Shown here in pieces: positions 1-6,316 of a DNA stretch of 21,984 bases. The notes under the pieces were generated by a model. The model made no database searches and was not told where the DNA came from. It saw only the letters and a list, made by a program, of their open reading frames with translations. The translations under genes were made by a program, and so were the position numbers. Within the stretch, counting starts at the first letter, position 1, and every line of letters starts with the position of its first letter. This DNA comes from a virus. The DNA lies in the IMG/VR virus record IMGVR_UViG_3300021963_000732, positions 1-21,984 of that record; one strand, given 5' to 3'.

Positions 1-2211
1 AGACATTTATCTAAATTAATTCCTGTAAAGGTTAGAAATTTTACTATTGGTAAATCATGGGATGGTTTTAATGACGAACCCCACAACGGAGAACCCTACA
101 TAGATGATTTAGATAAAACATTACTATACGAACAAACACTCAAAAATCAGTATAGTAAATTAGAAGACCATAAATTGTATTCTAACTATTCTAACGAGTT
201 TGAACATAATATCAATATAGTTTTAGAAGAAACAGATCATCACTATTACTATTCGTCTTATAAAGGTCCTAAAATTGCTTATAATGTTTGGGAGTCAACT
301 CTACAACCTGAACATTTTTTTAATAAGTTAAAAGAATACGATCAAATCTGGGTGCCCTCAAAATGGCAAGCCGAGTGTACTATTGCTCAAGGTATGCCCG
401 TTGATAAAGTAAAAGTTGTACCTGAAGGAGTAGATGTTAACACCTTCTCCCCAGAACTCACTAAAAATGTTCCTGAATATTATGGTGATGGTCGTTTTAA
501 ATTTGTTGTATTTGGAAGATGGGAATATAGAAAATCTACTAAAGAGATTATTGAAACATTCCTTAAAGAATTTAAACCAGAAGAACCCGTTGATTTGATA
601 ATTTCAGTTGATAACTCATTCTCAGGAGATGGTTTAGAAACAACCGAAAATCGTTTAAAACACTATGGTTTAGAGGATTCACGTATTAAAATAGTTCATT
701 TTCCTTCTCGAAAAGATTATATTGATTATTTAAAAAACGGTCACGTGTTTTTATCTTGTGCTCGTAGTGAAGGTTGGAATTTACCTTTAATTGAGGCTAT
801 GGCTTGTGGTACCCCCTCTATTTATTCAGCTTGTTCTGGTCAAATGGAATTTGCTGAAGGTAAAGGATTACCTGTAAAAACATGGGGCGAATTACCAGCT
901 AAAGATCCTGATTATAAAGGAAGATTATTAGTAGGTTCTTATTATGAACCAGATTACGAAGATCTAGCTAAAGTAATGAGAGATGCTTATGTTAATTATA
1001 AAGAGCATAAAGAAAAAGCAATTAAAGATGCTAAAATTATTCACGAAAACTTTAATTGGGATAAAATAGCTGAAATAGGGAAAAATACCCTTCAAGAATT
1101 TATTGATAATTACGAAGAACCAGAAGATAAAAATACTATCCATATCAATTATATAGGTAAACCTAAAGTAGAAATTTTAGGAAATCTTAATAAATCTTAT
1201 TTTGTAGAATTTGTAGATTCTTCAACTGGTAAAGTTTACCACTCAGAAACTATCAACAATAATATGTGGGTAGAATGTGGTATACAATACTATGTTCCTT
1301 GGTCTATTAGAGTAGATGGTAAAGAAGTAAGTAAATTAAATTTAACTAATCAAAGAGTATTAATCTCTTTAGAATCTAAAGCAATTGGTGATACTATTGG
1401 TTGGTCTCCTTACGCAGTTGAATTTGCTAAAAAACATAATTGTAAAGTTGTATTATCTACATTCCATAATGATTGGTTTGAAGATTTAGAAACCTATAAA
1501 AATGTAGAATTTATAAACCCCGGCACTAATACAGAATGTGCAGCACATTATAAAATAGGCTGGTTTAGAGATAAAGACGGAGGATGGAAAAACCCAAGTT
1601 GTCATCCACGTCAATGTAATACTATTCCTATGCAAGCTACCGCTACCGATATTTTAGGGTTAGAATTTAAAGAATTAAATTACGGGATTAACGTTTCTAA
1701 AGGTGAAAGACCTTATCAACAAAAATATGTTGTAATAGGTCCAAACGCTACAGCAGGCTGTAAAGAATGGAAATATGAATATTGGTGTTCTTTAGTTAAA
1801 TTATTAAACCAACAAGGATATTTAGTAATTAGTTTAACTCAAAATGAATTTAACATTCCTGGTACTATTAATCATTATGGACATCCTATTAGTAATGTAG
1901 TTAATTATCTATATCACGCTGATTTATTTATAGGTTTAGGCTCAGGTTTATCGTGGCTAAACTGGTCTATTGGAAAACATACAGCAATGATAAATGGTTT
2001 TGCAGAAAAAAATCACGAATTTACTACTCGTGTTACGCGTATAATGACCGATAATTGTTTTCCATGTTGGACAAATCCTAATTTTGCATTTGATGCTGGT
2101 GATTGGGATTGGTGTCCTATTTGGAAAGGAACAGATAAACAACACATTTGTCAAAAATCAATTACTCCACAATTAGTAATGTCTAAAATTAAACCTTTAC
2201 TAAAAAAATAA
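1..2211 (+). CDS. Two-domain glycosyltransferase (GT4-like + autotransporter heptosyltransferase-like), 5' partial
   Basis: The reading frame is open from base 1, so the gene starts outside the window; 736 residues are visible. The first half is a GT4/GT-B retaining glycosyltransferase: a segment with VPSKW and VPEGVD (near 350-440), then FGRWEYRKS (near 510-540) and the E-x7-E nucleotide-sugar motif in SEGWNLPLIEA (glutamates at 769 and 793). The second half (about 1140-2205) resembles the bacterial autotransporter O-heptosyltransferase family (BAHT/TibC type, GT9-like): AIGDTIGWSPYAVEFAKKH, GPNATAGCKEW, GLGSGLSWLNW, then a cysteine finger C-x2-C-x15-C-x11-C starting at 2056 and ending in an ITPQ segment. 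Known BAHT enzymes add heptose to serines of adhesins and bind iron through four such cysteines. Here the acceptor is unknown; a virion surface protein or a host surface protein are both possible. The TTG at 175 is only the first start-like codon, not the true start. Confidence 0.85.
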   Translation, partial: RHLSKLIPVKVRNFTIGKSWDGFNDEPHNGEPYIDDLDKTLLYEQTLKNQYSKLEDHKLYSNYSNEFEHNINIVLEETDHHYYYSSYKGPKIAYNVWESTLQPEHFFNKLKEYDQIWVPSKWQAECTIAQGMPVDKVKVVPEGVDVNTFSPELTKNVPEYYGDGRFKFVVFGRWEYRKSTKEIIETFLKEFKPEEPVDLIISVDNSFSGDGLETTENRLKHYGLEDSRIKIVHFPSRKDYIDYLKNGHVFLSCARSEGWNLPLIEAMACGTPSIYSACSGQMEFAEGKGLPVKTWGELPAKDPDYKGRLLVGSYYEPDYEDLAKVMRDAYVNYKEHKEKAIKDAKIIHENFNWDKIAEIGKNTLQEFIDNYEEPEDKNTIHINYIGKPKVEILGNLNKSYFVEFVDSSTGKVYHSETINNNMWVECGIQYYVPWSIRVDGKEVSKLNLTNQRVLISLESKAIGDTIGWSPYAVEFAKKHNCKVVLSTFHNDWFEDLETYKNVEFINPGTNTECAAHYKIGWFRDKDGGWKNPSCHPRQCNTIPMQATATDILGLEFKELNYGINVSKGERPYQQKYVVIGPNATAGCKEWKYEYWCSLVKLLNQQGYLVISLTQNEFNIPGTINHYGHPISNVVNYLYHADLFIGLGSGLSWLNWSIGKHTAMINGFAEKNHEFTTRVTRIMTDNCFPCWTNPNFAFDAGDWDWCPIWKGTDKQHICQKSITPQLVMSKIKPLLKK

Positions 2212-2220
2212 TATTTATAA
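2211..2220 (+). promoter_or_regulatory. Candidate late-promoter motif ATATTTATAA (copy 1)
   Basis: ATATTTATAA overlaps the last base of the glycosyltransferase stop codon and lies only 4 bases before the ATG of the coiled-coil gene. It is one of six intergenic copies. The very short distance to the start is unlike the other copies (15-25 bases); if it is a promoter, the transcript would be leaderless or start inside the gene. Confidence 0.4.
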
Positions 2221-2224
2221 TCAT

Positions 2225-2473
2225 ATGGAAAAAAAAGTTTTAACTCCTGAAGAATTACAATCTTTAAAAGACCTAAATGAAAAACAGATTAATTTAATTA
2301 GTGCTCTTGGTCAAATTGAATATCAAATTATTCTTTTAAATAAACAAAAGGAAAATTTAAAAAACCAAATAGAAATAATTGAATCTGAAAACGTAAAATT
2401 AGGAAAAACCCTTACAGAAAAGTATGGAGATGGTAGTCTTAATTTAGAAACAGGAGAAATTACTTCATTATAA
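2225..2473 (+). CDS. Small coiled-coil protein, unknown function
   Basis: An 82-residue protein, rich in Lys, Glu, Asn and Leu. Residues about 8-65 form a heptad-like amphipathic helix (LKDLNEKQINLISALGQ onward), so it is probably an alpha-helical coiled coil resembling small prefoldin-like phage proteins. The C-terminus LNLETGEITSL looks like a short beta extension. There is no signal peptide or membrane segment. It is the only ATG in this frame near the 5' end and starts 13 bases after the glycosyltransferase stop, without a Shine-Dalgarno sequence. It lies directly before the tail sheath gene, so a role in virion assembly is plausible but not shown. I do not recognise a named family. Confidence 0.75.
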   Translation: MEKKVLTPEELQSLKDLNEKQINLISALGQIEYQIILLNKQKENLKNQIEIIESENVKLGKTLTEKYGDGSLNLETGEITSL

Positions 2474-2522
2474 ACTTAAGTTATATTTTAAAGGTTATAT
2501 TATATTTTTGAAAAGATTTTAC

Positions 2523-2532
2523 ATATTTATAA
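2523..2532 (+). promoter_or_regulatory. Candidate late-promoter motif ATATTTATAA (copy 2, before tail sheath)
   Basis: ATATTTATAA lies 23 bases before the sheath ATG, inside an 82-base AT-only-like intergenic region that also carries two copies of GTTATATT (2480-2487 and 2494-2501). The spacing fits a -10-type element followed by a short leader. Confidence 0.55.
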
Positions 2533-2555
2533 TAAAACTAAAAATATAACTTGCA

Positions 2556-4259
2556 ATGGCAGAAACTTTAATTTCACCTGGAGTATTAGCTAGAGAAAAT
2601 GACCAGTCGTTTATCACGCAGCAACCTGTAACTGTAGGTGCCGCCATCATTGGTCCTACTGTAAAAGGTCCTGTAGAGATCCCAACTGTAGTTACTACAT
2701 ACTCAGATTACTTAAGTAAATTTGGTGGCACTTTCCTAAGTGGTGGTCAAGAATACAGCTATTTTACTTCAATTGCTGCTTACAACTATTTCCAACAAGG
2801 TGGTGAAACCCTTTTAGTAGCTAGAGTAGCTTCAGGATCATGGTCCCCAGCTTCTGCCTCTATAGCAGCTATTAACACTTCAGCTTCTTTTGTATTAAAA
2901 ACTTTCTCTGAAGGCGTTATAATGAACAGTTCAAGTTCATTAGGTACTAATGGCATTTTAGCAAGCGGTTCAGCTGATAACGTTAGATGGCAGATTACAG
3001 GAGTAGACACAGGTTCAGGTCAGTTTAGCTTATTAATTAGACAAGGTAATGATACAGCTACTGAACCTATTGTTCTTGAAACATGGTCGGGCTTATCATT
3101 AGACCCAACTCAAGATAACTTTATTGCTAGAGTAATTGGTGATAGCTACCAACAATACAACTCAGCTGAAAATTATATTGAAACAATTGGTAACTATCCT
3201 AATAATTCAAGATATGTTTATGTATCTTCAGTAGTTAACCCAACTCCATACTTCTTTGATAACAACGGTACAGCTAAACCTGCGTTCCAACCTTATATCC
3301 CAGCAGCTACTAGTGGTGCTTTTGCAGGAGCTTTAGGTGATTTGTTCTATGGAGCCGGTGCTTTATATTATTCTCAATCACAAGGTACTACCAACATTCA
3401 AGGTATTAATGCTACGGATTATGATGATATGATTTCATTAATATCTAACCAAGATGATTATAGATTTAATGTAATTTCAGTTCCAGGTTTAACATTGCAA
3501 GATAATGCTTCTCAAACAACTACTTTAGTAAATGCTGTTCAATCTAGAGGTGATGCTATTGCTGTAGTTGATCCTAGCCCATATGCTTCTGCAATCTCTC
3601 AAGTAATTACAGATGCTTCAGCTGTAAACAGTTCATATGCTGCTGCTTACTGGCCTTGGTTACAAACTATTGATCCAGGTACTGGTCAATTAGTATGGGT
3701 GCCAGCCTCTACTATGATTCCGGCAGTATACGCGTTTACTGACAGTGTAAGTGAGCCTTGGTTCGCTCCGGCGGGTATTAACAGAGGTGGTTTAGATACC
3801 GTAGTAAGAGCAGAAAGAAAACTTTCACAAACTAATCGTAACAATTTATATGTAGGTAATGTAAACCCAATTGCTACATTCCCAGGAACTGGAGTTGTAG
3901 TATATGGTCAGAAAACTCTACAGAAAAAATCATCTGCACTTGATCGTGTAAATGTTAGAAGATTGTTAATCGCCCTTAAGTCTTACATTTCTCAAGTAGC
4001 TAATAACTTAGTGTTTGAACAAAACACAATCGCTACTAGAAACCAATTCTTAAGCCAAGTTAACCCATACCTAGAATCAGTTCAACAACGTCAAGGTTTA
4101 TACGCGTTTAGAGTAATCATGGATGATTCCAATAACACTCCAGACGTAATCGATAGAAACCAATTAATCGGTCAAATCTATCTACAACCAACTAAGACTG
4201 CTGAATTCATTTACCTAGACTTCAACATCTTACCAACTGGAGCTACTTTCCCAGCATAA
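2556..4259 (+). CDS. 18: Contractile tail sheath protein (T4 gp18-like)
   Basis: A 567-residue protein that forms the contractile outer layer of the tail. It begins with the family's typical N-terminus, ISPGVLARENDQS followed by VGAAIIGPTVKGPVEIPTVV, and ends with the conserved sheath C-terminal domain: segments LLIALKSYISQVANNLVFEQN, GLYAFRVIMDDSNNTPDVID and IYLQPTKTAEFIYLDFNI. The middle region is the variable surface part. The length is a little below that of T4 gp18 (about 660 residues), with the difference in the middle. The tail tube gene follows 46 bases downstream, the standard gp18-gp19 order. Arginine codons are 16 AGA and 3 CGT. The start ATG is preceded by an A-rich leader and a candidate late motif. 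Confidence 0.95.
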   Translation: MAETLISPGVLARENDQSFITQQPVTVGAAIIGPTVKGPVEIPTVVTTYSDYLSKFGGTFLSGGQEYSYFTSIAAYNYFQQGGETLLVARVASGSWSPASASIAAINTSASFVLKTFSEGVIMNSSSSLGTNGILASGSADNVRWQITGVDTGSGQFSLLIRQGNDTATEPIVLETWSGLSLDPTQDNFIARVIGDSYQQYNSAENYIETIGNYPNNSRYVYVSSVVNPTPYFFDNNGTAKPAFQPYIPAATSGAFAGALGDLFYGAGALYYSQSQGTTNIQGINATDYDDMISLISNQDDYRFNVISVPGLTLQDNASQTTTLVNAVQSRGDAIAVVDPSPYASAISQVITDASAVNSSYAAAYWPWLQTIDPGTGQLVWVPASTMIPAVYAFTDSVSEPWFAPAGINRGGLDTVVRAERKLSQTNRNNLYVGNVNPIATFPGTGVVVYGQKTLQKKSSALDRVNVRRLLIALKSYISQVANNLVFEQNTIATRNQFLSQVNPYLESVQQRQGLYAFRVIMDDSNNTPDVIDRNQLIGQIYLQPTKTAEFIYLDFNILPTGATFPA

Positions 4260-4274
4260 GAATTGTAATTGATA

Positions 4275-4284
4275 ATATTTATAA
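4275..4284 (+). promoter_or_regulatory. Candidate late-promoter motif ATATTTATAA (copy 3, before tail tube)
   Basis: ATATTTATAA lies 21 bases before the tail tube ATG, in the 46-base gap after the sheath gene. It would give the tube gene its own transcript, which suits a protein needed in many copies. Confidence 0.55.
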
Positions 4285-4305
4285 TAAAATAAATAATATA
4301 GCAAA

Positions 4306-4794
4306 ATGGCAGTATTAGACCCAAACGAAATATTTTTCACAGCGTTTGAACCAAAACAGGCGAACCGCTTTATCATGTACGTAGATGGTATTCCATCTTA
4401 CACAATCAAAGCAATTTCAGCTGTTACTTTCGAACAAGGTGAAGTAGTACTTAACCACATTAACGTGTACAGAAAGGTTAAGGGTAAAACCACTTGGTCA
4501 GATTTAACAATGACGTTATTTGATCCAATCACACCTTCTGGAGCACAAGCTGTAATGGAATGGGTACGTTTACACCACGAATCAGTAACAGGTAGAGATG
4601 GTTATTCAGACTTTTATAAAAAAGATTTAACTATCGATGTTTTAGGTCCTGTAGGTGATATCGTTTCTGAATGGGTAATCAAAGGAGCATTTATTAAGGG
4701 TGGTAACTTTGGTGAATACAACTGGGATACAGAAAATACTGCTATCAGCCTATCACTAACACTTGGTATGGATTATTGTGTATTAAACTTTTAA
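4306..4794 (+). CDS. 19: Tail tube protein (T4 gp19-like)
   Basis: A 162-residue protein, essentially the same length as T4 gp19 (163 residues), which polymerises into the inner tail tube through which DNA passes. Family features visible: RFIMYVDGIPSYTIKAIS near the N-terminus, INVYRKVKGKTTWSDLTMTLFDP in the middle, VMEWVRLHHES, and the C-terminal GAFIKGGNFGEYNWDTENTA / SLSLTLGMDYCVLNF strands. It follows the sheath gene directly and precedes a strong terminator. The codons are more balanced than those of the glycosyltransferase, in line with a highly expressed structural gene. Confidence 0.95.
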   Translation: MAVLDPNEIFFTAFEPKQANRFIMYVDGIPSYTIKAISAVTFEQGEVVLNHINVYRKVKGKTTWSDLTMTLFDPITPSGAQAVMEWVRLHHESVTGRDGYSDFYKKDLTIDVLGPVGDIVSEWVIKGAFIKGGNFGEYNWDTENTAISLSLTLGMDYCVLNF

Positions 4795-4819
4795 AAAGTT
4801 TTTTATCAAAATTAAATTT

Positions 4820-4847
4820 GAGCTTGGCTTTGCCAAGCTCTTTTTTT
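4820..4847 (+). terminator. Rho-independent terminator after the tail tube gene
   Basis: A perfect 9-bp stem (GAGCTTGGC / GCCAAGCTC) with a three-base TTT loop is followed by seven T residues. It starts 25 bases after the tail tube stop. It is the only strong intrinsic terminator I saw in the window and should end the sheath-tube transcript. Confidence 0.92.
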
Positions 4848-4864
4848 ATCTTATAACTCAATCT

Positions 4865-4885
4865 ATAAGGGATAGGTTCTTTGAC
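4865..4885 (+). repeat. Left arm of an imperfect inverted repeat around the small membrane-protein gene
   Basis: This 21-base arm (ATAAGGGATA then GGTTCTTTGAC) matches the reverse complement of 5228-5247 at 18 positions, with a one-base and a two-base gap. It lies between the terminator and the start of the membrane-protein gene. Confidence 0.45.
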
Positions 4886-4905
4886 ATCTAAATACTAAAC
4901 AAACT

Positions 4906-5220
4906 ATGGAAACAACATCATTTATTTTAGGTGTAGCTGCTGTCATTATTCTGATAATGGTTGTGGTTATGTTTATGAATTATATGGAAATCAAAAATCT
5001 CCAAAAACAAATCAATATTCTTCAAAATATTGATGAAGCAATTATACGTGATAATAATGCTCTTGAAATTAGATGTATTGATTATTCAACTAACCTAGAT
5101 AGAAACCTCAGAGATGAGCTAGAAAAACTTTACCGTCATATAGACAGTAGAACTGATAAACTAGAAACTAAAGTATACAAAGATTTTGATCTTAGCCGTA
5201 TACAAGGTAAATCTTATTAA
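4906..5220 (+). CDS. Small single-span membrane protein with coiled-coil tail, unknown function
   Basis: A 104-residue protein. Residues about 6-25 (FILGVAAVIILIMVVVMFM) form one strong membrane segment. They are followed by a helical, probably coiled-coil region (EIKNLQKQINILQNIDEA, then LRDELEKLYRHIDSRTDKLE). No cleavable signal peptide is evident; it is likely anchored in the inner membrane by its N-terminus. The gene is isolated: a terminator lies just upstream, an inverted repeat brackets it, and a candidate late motif for the next gene follows. It therefore looks like an independently inserted 'moron'-type gene. An i-spanin-like topology (N-terminal anchor, coiled coil) is possible, but no o-spanin partner is visible and I do not assign that function. 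Confidence 0.7.
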   Translation: METTSFILGVAAVIILIMVVVMFMNYMEIKNLQKQINILQNIDEAIIRDNNALEIRCIDYSTNLDRNLRDELEKLYRHIDSRTDKLETKVYKDFDLSRIQGKSY

Positions 5221-5227
5221 TTAACCC

Positions 5228-5247
5228 GTTAAAGAACCTCCCTTTAT
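5228..5247 (+). repeat. Right arm of the imperfect inverted repeat
   Basis: GTTAAAGAACCTCCCTTTAT is the partner of 4865-4885. It overlaps a small palindrome (TTAAC CC GTTAA, 5221-5232) and ends one base before a copy of the candidate late motif. Confidence 0.45.
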
Positions 5248-5248
5248 A

Positions 5249-5258
5249 GTATTTATAA
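5249..5258 (+). promoter_or_regulatory. Candidate late-promoter motif GTATTTATAA (copy 4, before gp26-like gene)
   Basis: GTATTTATAA lies 25 bases before the ATG of the gp26-like gene and shares the 9-base core TATTTATAA with the other five copies. Confidence 0.55.
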
Positions 5259-5283
5259 ACATATTAGTTATAACAAATAATCT

Positions 5284-6009
5284 ATGAGCGAATTTAAAAT
5301 CCCAACAGAAATAGTTGAGTTACCTTCAAAAGGTCTATTATACCCAGAAGGAAATCCTTTAGCAGAAGGAAAGGTAGAAATGAAATACATGACTGCTAAA
5401 GAAGAAGATATTCTTACAAACCAAGCCTACATCAAACAAGGTGTTGTATTGGATAAACTATTACAATCTCTTATTGTAACTAAAATTAATTACGATGATT
5501 TAATTATAGGTGATAAAAATGCACTTATGGTTGCTGCTCGTATTTTAGGTTATGGTAAAGACTACGATTTTGTTTATGATGATGAATCTTACGTAGTTGA
5601 TTTATCTACTATTGATAATAAACCTTTTGATGAATCCTTAGTTACTAAAGGAGTAAACGAATTTGCTTTTACCCTCCCTAATTCAGGGGTTGATGTAACA
5701 TTTAAAATCCTAACCTCAGCTGATGATAAAAAAATTGATGCTGAATTAGCTGGTTTAAAGAAAATTAACAAAGATTCTTCACCTGAATTATCAACTCGTT
5801 TAAAATATATTCTTACTTCAGTTGATAGTAATAGAGAAGCTAAAACTATTCGTGAGTTTGTAGACAATAATCTACTAGCCCGTGATTCAAGAGCACTAAG
5901 AGAATATATCCGTCAGGTTCAACCAGATGTTAATTTAACATTTACTACAAATAGCGGTGAGGAGGTCGCTATACCTGTAAATCTTAGCTTTTTTTGGCCT
6001 GACGCCTGA
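5284..6009 (+). CDS. 26: Baseplate hub/tail assembly protein (T4 gp26-like, T4_baseplate family)
   Basis: A 241-residue protein of the T4 gp26-type family (Pfam T4_baseplate, PF12322; assigned from memory of the family pattern). Signature parts: VELPSKGLLYPEGNPL at the N-terminus, VEMKYMTAKEEDILTN, then IKQGVVLDKLLQSLIV and VAARILGYGKDYDF. T4 gp26 (208 residues) is needed for baseplate hub assembly and is regarded as a tail-assembly chaperone rather than a virion part. The gene lies two places upstream of the tape measure gene, where tail-assembly chaperones sit in many phages. Its last codons run through a seven-T stretch (5989-5995) before the sequence WPDA and a TGA stop, and the next gene's frame is open across this point (see the frameshift entry). 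Confidence 0.85.
   Translation: MSEFKIPTEIVELPSKGLLYPEGNPLAEGKVEMKYMTAKEEDILTNQAYIKQGVVLDKLLQSLIVTKINYDDLIIGDKNALMVAARILGYGKDYDFVYDDESYVVDLSTIDNKPFDESLVTKGVNEFAFTLPNSGVDVTFKILTSADDKKIDAELAGLKKINKDSSPELSTRLKYILTSVDSNREAKTIREFVDNNLLARDSRALREYIRQVQPDVNLTFTTNSGEEVAIPVNLSFFWPDA
5989..5995 (+). promoter_or_regulatory. Probable programmed frameshift site (seven T) joining gp26-like and the 86-residue ORF
   Basis: The run TTTTTTT is read as TTT TTT TGG in the gp26 frame, five codons before the TGA at 6007. The downstream ORF is in the +1 (equivalently -2) frame, open from 5981 (its last stop, TAA, is at 5978-5980) through 6286. A Phe-tRNA slip of +1 on the T run would join the two into a product of about 334 residues passing through FFGLTPEVAPQVRMNLF. 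Frameshifted tail-assembly chaperones just upstream of the tape measure gene are well established in lambda (G/GT), P2 (E/E') and Mu. Confidence 0.65.
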
Positions 6010-6028
6010 GGTAGCTCCCCAAGTTAGA

Positions 6029-6289
6029 ATGAATTTATTTACCCAAATCCATGAAATAGTATTTCATGGTAAGGGTGGTTATGACTGGGAAACAGTCTAT
6101 TCTATGCCCATATGGCTAAGGAAATTTACTTTCTTTAAAATACAAGAATTTTATAGTGAAGAATCTAAAGCAATGGAACAAGCTAACCAAGGTTCTAACA
6201 AAACAACAGCTGTAGATTCCTCAGGTAAAGTAAATACTCCGGCGTTTGCTGGTGCATCTAAACCATATAGTAAAATAAGTTATAAGTAA
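6029..6289 (+). CDS. Tail-assembly chaperone extension (gp51-/E'-like by position), probably reached by frameshift
   Basis: An 86-residue ORF from its first ATG; the frame is already open from 5981. The N-terminal half carries IHEIVFHGKGGYDWETVYSMP and LRKFTFFKIQEFYSEES, a compact helical, Trp/Tyr-rich segment. The rest is a Ser/Thr/Asn-rich tail. It starts 19 bases after the gp26-like stop and ends 27 bases before the tape measure gene. In T4, gene 51 follows gene 26, and in many phages the second chaperone is made only as a frameshift fusion. I infer that role from position and frame; I do not recognise the sequence with certainty. Independent initiation at 6029 is also possible. Confidence 0.65.
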   Translation: MNLFTQIHEIVFHGKGGYDWETVYSMPIWLRKFTFFKIQEFYSEESKAMEQANQGSNKTTAVDSSGKVNTPAFAGASKPYSKISYK

Positions 6290-6291
6290 TA

Positions 6292-6301
6292 ATATTTATA
6301 A
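6292..6301 (+). promoter_or_regulatory. Candidate late-promoter motif ATATTTATAA (copy 5, before tape measure gene)
   Basis: ATATTTATAA lies 15 bases before the tape measure ATG, directly after the stop of the preceding ORF. Confidence 0.5.
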
Positions 6302-6316
6302 CAAATATTCATTTGA

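Noticed and set aside
1925-1932. Further copies of the late motif (TATTTATA at 1925, and near 15057)
   Set aside because: They lie inside coding sequence and lack the final A of the TATTTATAA core shared by all six intergenic copies.
175-2211. Glycosyltransferase starting at the TTG at 175
   Set aside because: The frame is open back to base 1 and the upstream residues continue the protein, so this is only an internal TTG of a gene cut by the window edge.
4881-4886. TTGACA as a sigma-70 -35 box for the membrane-protein gene
   Set aside because: It is only 19 bases from the ATG, which would put the -10 box at or inside the start codon, and no -10 match is present there.
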